From: Oscillospiraceae bacterium | GTDB taxonomy: Bacteria; Bacillota; Clostridia; Oscillospirales; Oscillospiraceae | Reading direction: 5' to 3' | DNA length: 45,408 nucleotides | NCBI GenBank assembly: GCA_017408525.1 | Contig: JAFQUN010000048.1 | Coordinates: 1-45,408 of the forward strand | Part shown: positions 26,959-35,614 of the stretch, one piece after another | Layout of the letters: each line of letters opens with the position of its first letter | Position numbering within the stretch: the stretch's first letter is position 1 | The notes under the pieces: generated by a model | Seen by the model: the letters and a program-made list of their open reading frames with translations, nothing else | Database searches by the model: none | Told to the model about the DNA's origin: nothing | Made by a program: the position numbers and the translations under genes

Positions 26959-27837
26959 ATGAAAAAGAAAATTCTGACGCTGTTTCTCTGCCTCGCGCTT
27001 ACGATCCTTCCTGCATATGCCGCAGAGGACGCCGTGCCTGCCGAACCGCTGCAGGGGGCGGAGAGTGCGCAGCTGCCGGACAGCATGGAAAATGCGGATG
27101 CGCCCGCAGACACGCAGTCTCCTGAAGATGCGCAGCTGTCCGAACAGCCGGAGGATGCGCAGGAGGCGGAAATTCCGGACGAGGACGGTCAGAACGCCCC
27201 TGTATTTGCGCGCACACTTTTGTATGAAGGCGCGTTTTCCGACCTTATGCCCGAGAATGGGCAATATGAGAGTATTGCCGCGCTTTATGAATACGGCTTT
27301 GCGAAAGGGCGCGATGACGGCACGTTCGGCGCAGATGACAGTGTGACGATCGCGGAGCTTTTGACCTTTGCTGCGCGTATCCGCAGCACCTATGCGCTTG
27401 GTGATGCCGAAGCGGGCGCGGCAGCGGTCGAGCTTCCGGAGGATGCACCGTGGTACGCGGGATATGCAGAGTATCTGCGAACGGAAGGTGTGATCGCAGA
27501 CGAGTTTGAAGGGCTGTGCGGCATGAGCGCAGCGCGCGCGCAGGTCGCGCACATACTTGCGAATGTTTTGGAGCCGTCGTGGTTCGACGCGCGAAATGCC
27601 GCTGTTGTTGCCGAAGGCTATGCAACGCGCCAGTACATCACCGATGTTGATGATTACACCGCCTATCAGCCGGACATTCTGACGCTTTACCGCCGCGGTA
27701 TCGTACAGGGATTTGACGAAACAGGAAGCTTTCTGCCCGACCAGCCCATCACGCGTGCGGAGGTTGCCGCAATGCTTGCGCGTGTCGTCGATCCCGCGCT
27801 TCGCATCGATATCACATGGGTCATTCTTCCGCGATAG
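26959..27837 (+). CDS. Secreted protein with three S-layer homology (SLH) motifs
   Basis: A 292-residue exported protein. The start at 26959 (MKKKILTLFLCLALTILPAYA) gives a clear signal peptide cleaved after AYA; GAAAGGGTGG lies upstream. An acidic, Pro/Ala/Gln-rich linker (about 22-85, repeated PEDAQ/AQLPD elements) precedes three SLH-like units: FSDLMPENGQ...AELLTFAARI, WYAGYAEYLRTEGVI...ILANVL, and ITDVDDYTAYQ...ITRAEVAAMLARV. SLH units bind pyruvylated cell-wall polymers. No other domain is present, so it is a wall-associated protein of unknown task. It is co-transcribed with the LCP gene and followed by a terminator. Confidence 0.88.
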   Translation: MKKKILTLFLCLALTILPAYAAEDAVPAEPLQGAESAQLPDSMENADAPADTQSPEDAQLSEQPEDAQEAEIPDEDGQNAPVFARTLLYEGAFSDLMPENGQYESIAALYEYGFAKGRDDGTFGADDSVTIAELLTFAARIRSTYALGDAEAGAAAVELPEDAPWYAGYAEYLRTEGVIADEFEGLCGMSAARAQVAHILANVLEPSWFDARNAAVVAEGYATRQYITDVDDYTAYQPDILTLYRRGIVQGFDETGSFLPDQPITRAEVAAMLARVVDPALRIDITWVILPR

Positions 27838-27883
27838 GGCATTGCGCCGCAGGAATTTGTTTTGCTGAAAATATGCAGAAAAA

Positions 27884-27913
27884 GGGGCTTCGCTCAAGAA
27901 TGAGCGAAGCCCC
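27884..27913. terminator. Bidirectional terminator
   Basis: GGGGCTTCGCTCA (27884-27896), loop AGAA, TGAGCGAAGCCCC (27901-27913), followed by AAAATATTTAT, between convergent genes. Confidence 0.85.
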
Positions 27914-27920
27914 AAAATAT

Positions 27921-28682
27921 TTATCTGGAATTTGCCTTATGCTCCAGTGCGGCAAGAAAGCCTCCCTGCAAAACGGCGCACGCGGCGAAAAAGAGGATGC
28001 TCAAAAGATCTGATCCCTCTGCAACGGCGCACACGGAAAGCACGAATGCAAGCGACGAGAGCCACACGCAGCGGCGCGGCGTGGACACGGCGAAAGAAAG
28101 CCCTGCAAGATACACGAACGAAAGGCACAAAAAGGCAAGCGCGAGCGTGCGCGTGAAAAAGAGGGCAAGGACGGGATTGTTCCCCGTTTCGTGATAAAAA
28201 AGCACAAGCTCCACCGCAAAGCAGCATGTCGGCGCAAGAAGCGGCAGCCCGTTTGGCACACCGCGCGTGCCGCGGGCGGTGATGACGAACATGACAACAC
28301 ATATGCCGGCAAAAATGTTGAACGCGGAGAGGATGATCGATTTTTCTCCGAGAACGGAAACAAGCATCGTCCTTCCCGTGACAGCAGAGAGGATGCCGAT
28401 CCCGATGAGCATGAAAGCGCCGATGGTGCAAAGCGTTGTCGGGAACTTGCTTTCAAAGCGAAGCGGCTGCGCACGCTCTTCGGCATACGCGTTGGAGTAG
28501 CGGCAGGCGGCGACGAAAAGCGCTGCTGCGCAGATGATCACGAACAATATGAACCAAAGCGACCGCCTTGGAAGAGGAAGTCCTGTCTGCGGATCAAACG
28601 CGACAAGGCGCGTATACAGCCGCAGCATCGCGCAATTTGCCGCGAAGAAAACGGTGAGCAAAAAGACGGGGTAGTTTCTCAT
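27921..28682 (-). CDS. Hypothetical multi-pass membrane protein
   Basis: A 253-residue protein I do not recognise. It has about eight hydrophobic segments, beginning RNYPVFLLTVFFAANCAML and ending in VLQGGFLAALEHKANSR, with short polar loops. The start is placed at ATG 28682, since AGAAGGTG lies five bases upstream; the preceding TTG is one codon earlier. There are no obvious catalytic motifs or conserved charged residues in the membrane. It is a single gene with its own promoter, divergent from rubrerythrin. Confidence 0.8.
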   Translation of the reverse strand: MRNYPVFLLTVFFAANCAMLRLYTRLVAFDPQTGLPLPRRSLWFILFVIICAAALFVAACRYSNAYAEERAQPLRFESKFPTTLCTIGAFMLIGIGILSAVTGRTMLVSVLGEKSIILSAFNIFAGICVVMFVITARGTRGVPNGLPLLAPTCCFAVELVLFYHETGNNPVLALFFTRTLALAFLCLSFVYLAGLSFAVSTPRRCVWLSSLAFVLSVCAVAEGSDLLSILFFAACAVLQGGFLAALEHKANSR

Positions 28683-28715
28683 CAAAGCACCTTCTGTCCT
28701 ATGCAGTATTCTTTT

Positions 28716-28744
28716 ATTCTACCACAAAACACGCGCGTTGTCCA
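28716..28744 (-). promoter_or_regulatory. Promoter of the hypothetical membrane protein gene
   Basis: On the minus strand: TGGACA (28744-28739), 17 bases, TAGAAT (28721-28716). Confidence 0.65.
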
Positions 28745-28771
28745 CGCCGAAGATTGTTTTTTCTCGCGCCG

Positions 28772-28800
28772 TTGTTTTTTTGCGAAAAACAGTGTATAAT
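28772..28800 (+). promoter_or_regulatory. Promoter of the rubrerythrin gene
   Basis: TTGTTT (28772-28777), 17 bases, TATAAT (28795-28800). I see no clear PerR-type inverted repeat. Confidence 0.6.
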
Positions 28801-28871
28801 AAAAGCGCATAACCTGTGCGGCGGGATCGGCTCTCGCCGCGCGCAAAAAATGAACAAGGAGGAATCCACAC

Positions 28872-29417
28872 ATGGAAAAGAAAAATCCCTATGCCGGCAC
28901 GAAGACGGAAAAGAACCTTTTGGAGGCGTTTACTGGTGAGTCAATGGCGCGCAACAAGTACACCTACTTCGCCTCTGTTGCGAAAAAGCAGGGCTTTGAG
29001 CAGATCGCAGCGCTTTTTTTGAAGACGGCGGAAAATGAGAAAGAACACGCAAAGCTTTGGTTCAAGGCGCTCGGCGGTCTTGGTGACACGGCGGAAAACC
29101 TTCTCGATGCCGCCAACGGCGAAAACTTCGAGTGGACGGATATGTACGACCGCATGGCGCGTGAGGCGGATGAGGAAGGCTTCCATGACCTTGCCGCACA
29201 GTTCCGCGGCGTCGCGGCGATTGAAAAGGCGCATGAGGAGCGCTACCGTGCGCTGCTTTCCAACGTTGAGGCGAAAAAGGTCTTTGAGCGCAGCGACGTG
29301 CAGGTTTGGGAGTGCCGCAACTGTGGTCACATCGTTGTGGGCATGAAGGCGCCCGAGGTTTGCCCCGTTTGCTATCACCCGCAGAGCTATTTCGAGCTTC
29401 GCAAGGAAAACTATTAA
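28872..29417 (+). CDS. rbr: Rubrerythrin
   Basis: A 181-residue cytosolic non-haem iron protein that reduces hydrogen peroxide in anaerobes. The N-terminal ferritin-like four-helix domain carries the diiron ligands in [26 protein letters not shown] and [11 protein letters not shown]. The C-terminal rubredoxin-like domain has two CxxC knuckles, ECRNCGHIV and [11 protein letters not shown], that bind one iron. AAGGAGG precedes the ATG, and an intrinsic terminator follows, so the gene is monocistronic. Length and domain order are standard. It supports an oxygen-sensitive life style. Confidence 0.97.
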   Translation: MEKKNPYAGTKTEKNLLEAFTGESMARNKYTYFASVAKKQGFEQIAALFLKTAENEKEHAKLWFKALGGLGDTAENLLDAANGENFEWTDMYDRMAREADEEGFHDLAAQFRGVAAIEKAHEERYRALLSNVEAKKVFERSDVQVWECRNCGHIVVGMKAPEVCPVCYHPQSYFELRKENY

Positions 29418-29429
29418 GCATTGTATCGG

Positions 29430-29466
29430 CAGGGATGCATCGTTTGATGCATCCCTGTTTCTTTTT
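29430..29466 (+). terminator. Intrinsic terminator after rubrerythrin
   Basis: CAGGGATGCATC, loop GTTT, GATGCATCCCTG, then TTTCTTTTT. Confidence 0.92.
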
Positions 29467-29607
29467 GCGTTCTATGCAATGCCTGTAAGAGGAAATCAAA
29501 GAATAAGAAAAGGAATGATCGATATTGGATAAATCTGCGTTTTGCGGTGCAAAATAAGCTACACGAAACAAAAGCCCCGCACCGCGTGGGACGGAAAAGA
29601 GGAGAAC

Positions 29608-30792
29608 ATGGACTTTTACGAACGCGCGCTCGAACTGCGCGAGGAAACAACGGCGTACCGCCGCCATCTCCATGAAAATGCGGAGGTTGGGGTGCATCTT
29701 CCAAAAGCAGCTGCGTACGTCAAAGAGCAGCTTTCCACGATGGGACTTTCGCCGCGCGTATGCGGCGAGGGGATCACGGCGACACTCGGAAGAGGCGGCA
29801 GGACACTCCTTCTGCGCGCGGATATGGACGCACTCCCCATGCGTGAGGAAAGCGGTCTGCCGTTTGCGTGTACCACAGGCGGAGCGGCGCATTGCTGCGG
29901 ACATGACCTGCATACGGCAATGCTGCTCACGGCGGCAAAACTTCTAAAAGAGCGCGAGGGCGAACTCAAAGGCACAGTGCGGCTGATGTTCCAGACCGGT
30001 GAGGAGGTCTTCAAAGGTGCGGAAAACATGATCGAAAACGGTATCCTTGAAGACCCAAAGCCCGATGCGGCGCTTGCGTTCCATGTCGGTGCGGGGAAAA
30101 TGCCGGTCGGACTTTATATGTATAACGACACGGGCGCGGCAATGATGTCATCAATGGATGGCTTTAAGATCACCGTTCGCGGCAGGGGCGCACACGGCGC
30201 ATACCCGCATAACGCCATTGACCCCATCCACATCGCCGCACAGCTGCACCTTGCGCTCACGGCGCTCACTGCCCGTGAAAGCGACCCTGTTCACGCGTGT
30301 GTTTTGACTGTGGGCGAGCTGCACGCAGGCTCCGCACCGAATATTATCCCCGACACAGCGCAGCTGCAAGGTACACTCCGCACCAATAACAGGGAAGCGC
30401 GTGAAAAACTCACCGAACGCATCCGCCGCATCGCGGAGGGGATCGCCGCTGTGTACGGCGGTGAGGCACAGGTGGAATTTCCTGCCCAAGTGCCGCCCCT
30501 TTACTGTGCAAGCGATATCACGCGCGCAATGGTTGGGTATATCGGAGAGATGAGCGTTCCGAATTTACAGGGGGTCGGCGGCATCACCTCGAGCGCATCT
30601 GAGGATTTTGCCCTGATCGCGGAAAAGATCCCTTCCGCGTTTATCTATCTTTCCGCCGGCTACACTGACGAGCGTGGTGCGCATCCCGCCCACAACGCAA
30701 AGGTGCAGTTTAACGAGGATGTGCTGCCCTTCGGCGCGGCTGCGTTTGCCCATTGCGCGGTGCGATACCTCGAAAATCACGACGATCAGTAA
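29608..30792 (+). CDS. M20D family amidohydrolase (hippurate hydrolase-like)
   Basis: A 394-residue cytosolic metallopeptidase of the M20D/IAA-amidohydrolase group. ATG 29608 follows AAGAGGAG; an upstream in-frame ATG at 29542 has none. Metal-site motifs: RADMDALP (about 70-77), HCCGHDLHTA (Cys97, His99), FQTGEEVFKGAEN (Glu132/133), the GRGAHGAYPHNAIDP dimerisation-domain segment, and a C-terminal HPAHNAKVQFNED. Relatives cleave N-acyl amino acids such as N-benzoyl-glycine, diaminopimelate derivatives or auxin conjugates. It lies 172 bases upstream of the glycine reductase operon on the same strand, so release of glycine is a reasonable but untested guess. Confidence 0.9.
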   Translation: MDFYERALELREETTAYRRHLHENAEVGVHLPKAAAYVKEQLSTMGLSPRVCGEGITATLGRGGRTLLLRADMDALPMREESGLPFACTTGGAAHCCGHDLHTAMLLTAAKLLKEREGELKGTVRLMFQTGEEVFKGAENMIENGILEDPKPDAALAFHVGAGKMPVGLYMYNDTGAAMMSSMDGFKITVRGRGAHGAYPHNAIDPIHIAAQLHLALTALTARESDPVHACVLTVGELHAGSAPNIIPDTAQLQGTLRTNNREAREKLTERIRRIAEGIAAVYGGEAQVEFPAQVPPLYCASDITRAMVGYIGEMSVPNLQGVGGITSSASEDFALIAEKIPSAFIYLSAGYTDERGAHPAHNAKVQFNEDVLPFGAAAFAHCAVRYLENHDDQ

Positions 30793-30964
30793 TATGCGGT
30801 GCGAAATATACCATCTGTATACCATCTTGCGGCAATCCAAAAATCGAGATATTTGAATAATATTTTCAGGAATCTGCCATATGCGTATTTCTGCGCAATA
30901 AAACAAAAACTTATCTTGCGATAAAAAGATGCAGGATGTCTAAGTGCGTCGAAAGGAGGGGAAC

Positions 30965-31465
30965 ATGGTCACCTTGCGCTCGCTTCGCATCATCACAAAC
31001 AATCTGCTTGTAAAAGAGAAGCTGTCTTTTATCTGCCACATGGAGTATGCGGATATTCCGCAGCACGAAATTCTTGTGCGTGTGCGTGATCTTGTCTATG
31101 CCGGACACACGCTTTGCACGCATCCGCTTGCAGGAAGCGTCAAGCCGAACGAGACACCATACCGCTCGATCGCCGTATCGCACCGCACCGCGCCGCTTGA
31201 TGAGCAGAGTGTTTTACGCTGTGCGTGTGCAGCGGAGGTGCTTGACAGGTTTAAACCCTTTACACACACGCAAAATGAAGGCGTGCTGCGTGATCTGCGT
31301 CTTATCGACTATACGCTGCTCGCCGCAGCACTCGGCATAGACACGCCGAAAGAATTTTTATGGGGAGGTCGTCTGTTTGAAACTGGAACTGGGCTTTATC
31401 AAGATCCGCAGCATTCAGCTTTCAAAGGAAAGCCGGATCGAACAGGGCATGCTGTATGTGAATGA
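30965..31465 (+). CDS. grdX: GrdX family protein (glycine reductase cluster)
   Basis: A 166-residue protein from ATG 30965, with AAAGGAGGGG upstream. The core TLRSLRIITNNLLVKEKL, YAGHTLCTHPLAGSVKPNET and PYRSIAVS is the GrdX signature. GrdX is found at the head of glycine reductase operons; its function is unknown. The frame continues past the usual end of the family and overlaps the first 89 bases of grdE, so the last about 30 residues look like an unselected extension. No glycine riboswitch or convincing promoter is visible in the 172 bases before it. Confidence 0.88.
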   Translation: MVTLRSLRIITNNLLVKEKLSFICHMEYADIPQHEILVRVRDLVYAGHTLCTHPLAGSVKPNETPYRSIAVSHRTAPLDEQSVLRCACAAEVLDRFKPFTHTQNEGVLRDLRLIDYTLLAAALGIDTPKEFLWGGRLFETGTGLYQDPQHSAFKGKPDRTGHAVCE

Positions 31466-32675
31466 GGATGCGCTTCGCGCGTTCATCTTTGAAGACGAAG
31501 ATGTGCGCACATGGGTGCGCAGTATCGACATCGACATCGCAAGACCGGGCGAGAGCGTCCGCATCACGCCGGTCAAGGATGTCATCGAGCCGCGCGTCAA
31601 GGTCGAAGGCGGCGGCGGACAGTTTCCCGGCGTCATCGCGGGAGTGGAAACGGTCGGAAGCGGCAAAACGCATGTTCTTTCCGGCATGGCAGTTGTGACG
31701 GCAGGGCGCATCGTCGGCTTTCAGGAAGGTATCATCGACATGGCAGGCGTGGGTGCGGATTACACGCCGTTTTCAAAGCTCGTCAACCTTGTTCTTGTGC
31801 TGGAGCCGGTCGAGGGATACGAAGAGCACAAGCATGAGTACGAGCACGCCGCCCGCATGGCAGGACTGCGCGCGGCGACCTTTCTTGGTGAGCTTGGGCG
31901 CGATGTCGCCCCCAACGAAACGTGCGTCTATGAAACGTGCGGCATCCGCGAGGGGATCGAAAAATATCCGAACCTTCCGCGTGTGGGCTACGTCCACATG
32001 CTGCAAAGTCAAGGGCTTTTGCATGACACCTACGTTTACGGTGTGGATGCAAAAAAGACGCTTACGACCGTCCTCTGCCCCACCGAGACGATGGACGGCG
32101 CGATCATCAGCGGCAACTGTGTTTCCGCGTGCGACAAGAACACGACCTATCACCATCAGAATAATCCTGTCGTAAAAGCGCTTTTTGAGGCGCACGGGAA
32201 AACGCTCAATTACGTCTGCAATATCATCACAAATGAAAATGTCTACCTTGCCGATAAGGAACGCTCGTCTGACTGGACGGCAAAACTTTGCCGCCTGCTT
32301 GATCTTGACGGTGCGATCGTATCGCAGGAGGGGTTCGGCAATCCCGACACCGACCTCATTATGAACACGAAGAAGATCGAGCGTGCCGGTATCAAGACAA
32401 CGATCATCACCGACGAGTACGCGGGACAGGACGGACGCTCACAGTCGCTTGCCGATGCAGATCCCCTCGCCGATGCCGTTGTGACGGGCGGCAACGCAAA
32501 CGAGGTGATCGTTCTTCCGCCGATGGAACGCATCATCGGAACACTCGACTATGTCGACGTTATCGCGGGTGGCCACGCGGGGTCGCTGCGCGAGGACGGA
32601 AGCATCGAAGCGGAATTGCAGGTCATCACCGGCGCGACGAACGAGATGGGATTTAATCGTCTCAGCGCGCGGTAA
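31377..32675 (+). CDS. grdE: Glycine reductase protein B, proprotein of the alpha/beta subunits (GrdE)
   Basis: A 432-residue precursor of two protein B subunits. The sequence GAIISGNCVSACDKNTTYHH holds Asn247-Cys248; in characterised GrdE proteins the chain cleaves at this Asn-Cys bond and the Cys becomes a pyruvoyl group that forms a Schiff base with the glycine amino group. Other conserved stretches are KLELGFIKIRSI (start), PGVIAGVETVGSGKTHVL and EVIVLPPMERIIGT. The start codon is TTG 31377, with GGGGAGG eight bases upstream. It is co-transcribed with grdX. A hairpin and a repeat of about 190 bases separate it from grdB. Confidence 0.95.
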   Translation: MKLELGFIKIRSIQLSKESRIEQGMLYVNEDALRAFIFEDEDVRTWVRSIDIDIARPGESVRITPVKDVIEPRVKVEGGGGQFPGVIAGVETVGSGKTHVLSGMAVVTAGRIVGFQEGIIDMAGVGADYTPFSKLVNLVLVLEPVEGYEEHKHEYEHAARMAGLRAATFLGELGRDVAPNETCVYETCGIREGIEKYPNLPRVGYVHMLQSQGLLHDTYVYGVDAKKTLTTVLCPTETMDGAIISGNCVSACDKNTTYHHQNNPVVKALFEAHGKTLNYVCNIITNENVYLADKERSSDWTAKLCRLLDLDGAIVSQEGFGNPDTDLIMNTKKIERAGIKTTIITDEYAGQDGRSQSLADADPLADAVVTGGNANEVIVLPPMERIIGTLDYVDVIAGGHAGSLREDGSIEAELQVITGATNEMGFNRLSAR

Positions 32676-32680
32676 AACTT

Positions 32681-32707
32681 CAACAAAGAGGCGATGCCTC
32701 TTTGTTG
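32681..32707 (+). repeat. Hairpin after grdE
   Basis: CAACAAAGAGGC, loop GAT, GCCTCTTTGTTG: a 12-bp perfect stem six bases after the grdE stop. It is followed by ATTCTCTT, so it is at most a weak terminator; it may stabilise the upstream message. Confidence 0.75.
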
Positions 32708-32714
32708 ATTCTCT

Positions 32715-32840
32715 TACGCTCCGCTCTGTGCACTCACTTCGTTCGCACACTCGCTGCGCGAGAAGTATTTTCTCCGACGTGCGTGCCGCCGGAGAAAATG
32801 ATTAAATTTTTCTTTTGCCGCGAAGCGGCAAAATTCTGTG
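32715..32840. repeat. Dispersed palindromic repeat, family B, copy 2
   Basis: GCGAGAAGTA (32758-32767), hairpin TTTTCTCCG (32768-32776) / CGGAGAAAA (32790-32798) with a 13-base loop, ATGATTAAA, then a hairpin TTTTGCCGC-GAA-GCGGCAAAA (about 32814-32834). It is aligned with copy 1 at 196-300; stem bases differ in both arms while pairing is kept. It lies inside the glycine reductase operon between grdE and grdB. Confidence 0.72.
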
Positions 32841-32868
32841 AAACTCTTTGTGGATTTGGAGGTTTGTG

Positions 32869-34170
32869 ATGGGTTTCAAAGTGGTTCACTATATCAATCA
32901 ATTTTACGCCAACATCGGCGGCGAGGAGATGGCGCACATCGCACCGCAGCTGCGTGACGGCGCAGTCGGTCCGGGAACTGCCTTTGCGCAGGTATGGGAA
33001 GACGATGCGCAGATCGTGAAAACGGTCGTTTGCGGCGACTCCTATTTTGCCGAGCATGAAAAAGAGGCAAAAGAGCAGATCCTTGCGTGGGTCGACGAGA
33101 TCAAACCTGACTTTTTTATCGCCGGTCCCGCTTTCAACGCCGGACGCTACGGCTACGCCTGTGCGACGGTCTGCGCCGCCGTGCAGGAAACGGGCGTCGG
33201 CGTACTCACGGGCATGTACGCCGAAAACCCCGGCGCGGACTTGAAAGATAAAGTTTTGATGGTCGCAACCGGCAACTCCGCCGCCGGCATGCGGAAAGCC
33301 GCGCCCGTGATGGCACGGCTTGCGCTGAAAATCATGCGCGGGGAAAAACTCGGTGCGTCGGCGGAGGAAGGGTATCTTCCAAACGGCGTGCGCCGTAATT
33401 TCTTCGAATCGAAAAACGGCGCGGAGCGCGCGGTCGATATGCTCCTTGCCAAGCTTGCGGGAAAGCCCTTTACGACCGAATACCCCATGCCGAGCTTTGA
33501 CCGCGTCGCGCCGGCAAAGCCGCTTTCCGACCTTGCGGGTGCGACCATTGCTCTTTGCACCTCCGGCGGCATCGTCCCCAAGGGCAACCCCGACCGCATC
33601 GAGTCGTCCTCCGCCTCGCACTATGGAGAGTATTCCATCGCGGGGGCAGACGATCTGACCGATGCGACGTATGAAACGGCGCACGGCGGCTACGACCCTG
33701 TCTATGCAAACGCCGACGCCGATCGTGTGCTGCCGGTCGACGTGCTGCGCGAGCTTGAGCGCGAGGGGAAGATCGGCAAGCTCCACGAATACTACTATTC
33801 GACTGTCGGCAACGGAACGTCGGTCGCAAATGCGAGGCGCTTTGCCGCCGAGTACGCGCAAAAGCTCCTCTCGGCAGGAGTCGATGCCGTCATCATGACC
33901 AGCACCTGAGGCACCTGCACGCGTTGCGGTGCAACGATGGTAAAGGAAATTGAGCGTACAGGTATCCCTGTCGTTCATATGTGTACGGTCACCCCCATTT
34001 CCATGACGGTCGGCGCGAACCGCATCGTTCCGACGATCGCCATTCCCCACCCGCTCGGGAACCCTGCGCTCTCGGCGCAGGAGGAAAAAGCGCTTCGCCG
34101 CAAGCTGGTTTTGCGCGCGCTCGACGCACTTTGTACGGAGGTCTCCGAGCAGACGGTGTTTGAGGTCTGA
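32869..34170 (+). CDS. grdB: Glycine reductase protein B gamma subunit, selenoprotein (GrdB)
   Basis: A 433-residue selenoprotein. The reading frame is continuous through an in-frame TGA at 33907-33909 (residue 347), in the context MTST-Sec-GTCTRCGATMVKEIER, exactly the active-site context of GrdB. The downstream part (VHMCTVTPISMTVGANRIVP) is conserved GrdB sequence, so TGA is decoded as selenocysteine, not a stop. Protein B binds glycine via the GrdE pyruvoyl group and passes the carboxymethyl group to the Sec of GrdA. ATG 32869 follows TTTGGAGG. Sarcosine or betaine paralogues (GrdF, GrdH) share this motif, so glycine specificity rests on operon content. Confidence 0.95.
33907..33932 (+). 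promoter_or_regulatory. grdB: Selenocysteine UGA and candidate SECIS hairpin of grdB
   Basis: Directly after UGA comes GCACC, a bulged T, GCA, loop CGCGT, TGC, GGTGC (33911-33932). The bulged U below a GCA/UGC stem and a GU in the loop mirror the SelB-binding part of the E. coli fdhF SECIS. The hairpin is closer to the UGA than in fdhF, so the exact fold is uncertain. Confidence 0.5.
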
Positions 34171-34256
34171 TAAATTGACTAAAATCGCGAAATATTGTAA
34201 AATATGGCTTGAAGATCTCAAAACCCTGCCGCACAGCGGCACACAGGAGGAAGAAC

Positions 34257-35204
34257 ATGAGCAATGTTTATGATATCATCATTCTCGGCGCAGGGCCTGC
34301 GGGTCTTTCCGCCGGACTTTACGCAGGACGCAGCCGTATGCGCACGCTCATCATCGAAAAGGGGCAGGATGGCGGACAGATCGCCATGACAGACGAGATC
34401 GAAAACTATCCTGGTCAGGTCGAGGGCGACTCCGGCGCGTCGCTGATCGCGCGTATGACGACGCAGGCGGAGCGCTTTGGCTGCGAGCGCGTGAGCGACA
34501 CCATCAAAAGCGCAGAGCTTACAGGCGCAGTCAAGAAGCTGGTCGGAAGCCGCGGGGAGTATGAAGCGCGTGCGGTCATCCTCGCCGGCGGTGCACAGGC
34601 ACGCTCTGTCGGCTGCAAAAACGAGGAGGCGTTCATGGGGCGCGGCATCTCGTACTGCGCAACGTGTGACGCGGCGTTTTTTGAGGGGCTTCCCGTCTAT
34701 GTTGTCGGCGGCGGCGACGCTGCTGTGGAAGAGGCGCTGTATCTTACCAAATTTGCAAGTAAGGTCACGATCATCCACCGCCGCGACGAGCTTCGTGCCG
34801 CCAAGTCCATTCAGGAAAAGGCGTTTGCCGAGCCGAAGCTCGACTTTTTGTGGGACACGGTCGTTGAAGAGGTCGGCGGCGACGAGATCTTGCAGTATAT
34901 GATCGTGAAAAACACAAAAACGGGCGAGACGCGCCGCATCGAAGCAGACGGCGAGGACGGTATGTTCGGACTTTTCGTTTTCATCGGCTTTGCGCCGAAT
35001 ACCGCCCTTTTTGAAGGCGTCCTTGAAATGGAAAACGGCTATATCAAAACGGACGAGAATATGCACACCAATGTTGCGGGTGTTTTCGCTGCGGGCGACC
35101 TGCGCGTGAAGAGTCTGCGTCAGGTCATAACCGCCGCCGCCGATGGTGCGATCGCGGCGGTGCAGGCGGAAAAATATCTTGCAGAACATGCAAAAAAGGA
35201 GTAA
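34257..35204 (+). CDS. trxB: Thioredoxin reductase of the glycine reductase operon
   Basis: A 315-residue flavoprotein. FAD-binding IIILGAGPAGLSAGLYAGR (7-25), redox motif SYCATCDAAFF (Cys134, Cys137), NADPH-binding VVGGGDAAVEEALYL and HRRDELRA, and C-terminal FAD contact VFAAGDLRVKSLRQV are all present. ATG 34257 has AGGAGG nine bases upstream. Located between grdB and trxA, it should pass NADPH electrons through thioredoxin to reduce GrdA, as in Eubacterium acidaminophilum and related amino-acid fermenters. Confidence 0.94.
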   Translation: MSNVYDIIILGAGPAGLSAGLYAGRSRMRTLIIEKGQDGGQIAMTDEIENYPGQVEGDSGASLIARMTTQAERFGCERVSDTIKSAELTGAVKKLVGSRGEYEARAVILAGGAQARSVGCKNEEAFMGRGISYCATCDAAFFEGLPVYVVGGGDAAVEEALYLTKFASKVTIIHRRDELRAAKSIQEKAFAEPKLDFLWDTVVEEVGGDEILQYMIVKNTKTGETRRIEADGEDGMFGLFVFIGFAPNTALFEGVLEMENGYIKTDENMHTNVAGVFAAGDLRVKSLRQVITAAADGAIAAVQAEKYLAEHAKKE

Positions 35205-35211
35205 GCATTTT

Positions 35212-35529
35212 ATGCTTGAACTGGATAAAGACACGTTTGAAACCGAGGTCTTGCAAGCAAGCGGCAAGGTCGTCGTCGACTTTTACGGAGACGGCTGCGC
35301 GCCGTGCGCGGCGCTGATGCCGCATATGCACGCGTTTGCCGAAAAGTACGGCGGAGCGCTCAAATTCTGCGCGCTCAACACGTCAAAGGCGCGCCGGCTT
35401 GCCATCTCGCAGAAGATTTTGGGACTTCCCGTTATTGCCGTCTATGAAAACGGTGCGATGATCGACTCGTGCGTAAAAGATGACGCGACGGCTGAAAACG
35501 TGGAAGCGATGATTAAAAAGCATATTTAG
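35212..35529 (+). CDS. trxA: Thioredoxin of the glycine reductase operon, CAPC active site
   Basis: A 105-residue thioredoxin-fold protein that starts [13 protein letters not shown] eight bases after trxB, with AGGAG upstream. The active site is [15 protein letters not shown]: Cys29-Ala-Pro-Cys32 instead of CGPC, and the Trp normally before the first Cys is replaced by Gly. The cis-Pro segment [11 protein letters not shown] is present. Such deviations are known among thioredoxins encoded in glycine reductase clusters and suggest specialisation for GrdA rather than general disulfide reduction. Confidence 0.92.
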   Translation: MLELDKDTFETEVLQASGKVVVDFYGDGCAPCAALMPHMHAFAEKYGGALKFCALNTSKARRLAISQKILGLPVIAVYENGAMIDSCVKDDATAENVEAMIKKHI

Positions 35530-35614
35530 CGGGTACACTGTCTGTATCCCCGCCGAGATGCCAACAGGCGTTTCAACCACACGGGGGCTTTTGGCGGAAA
35601 GGAGGAACAGGACA

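Noticed and set aside
30793-30964. Glycine riboswitch upstream of the glycine reductase cluster
   Set aside because: The conserved glycine aptamer cores are not present in these 172 bases on either strand.
32869-33909. grdB as a pseudogene or truncated protein because of the in-frame TGA
   Set aside because: The TGA lies in the known selenocysteine context STUGTCTRCGAT and the frame downstream is conserved to a normal C-terminus.
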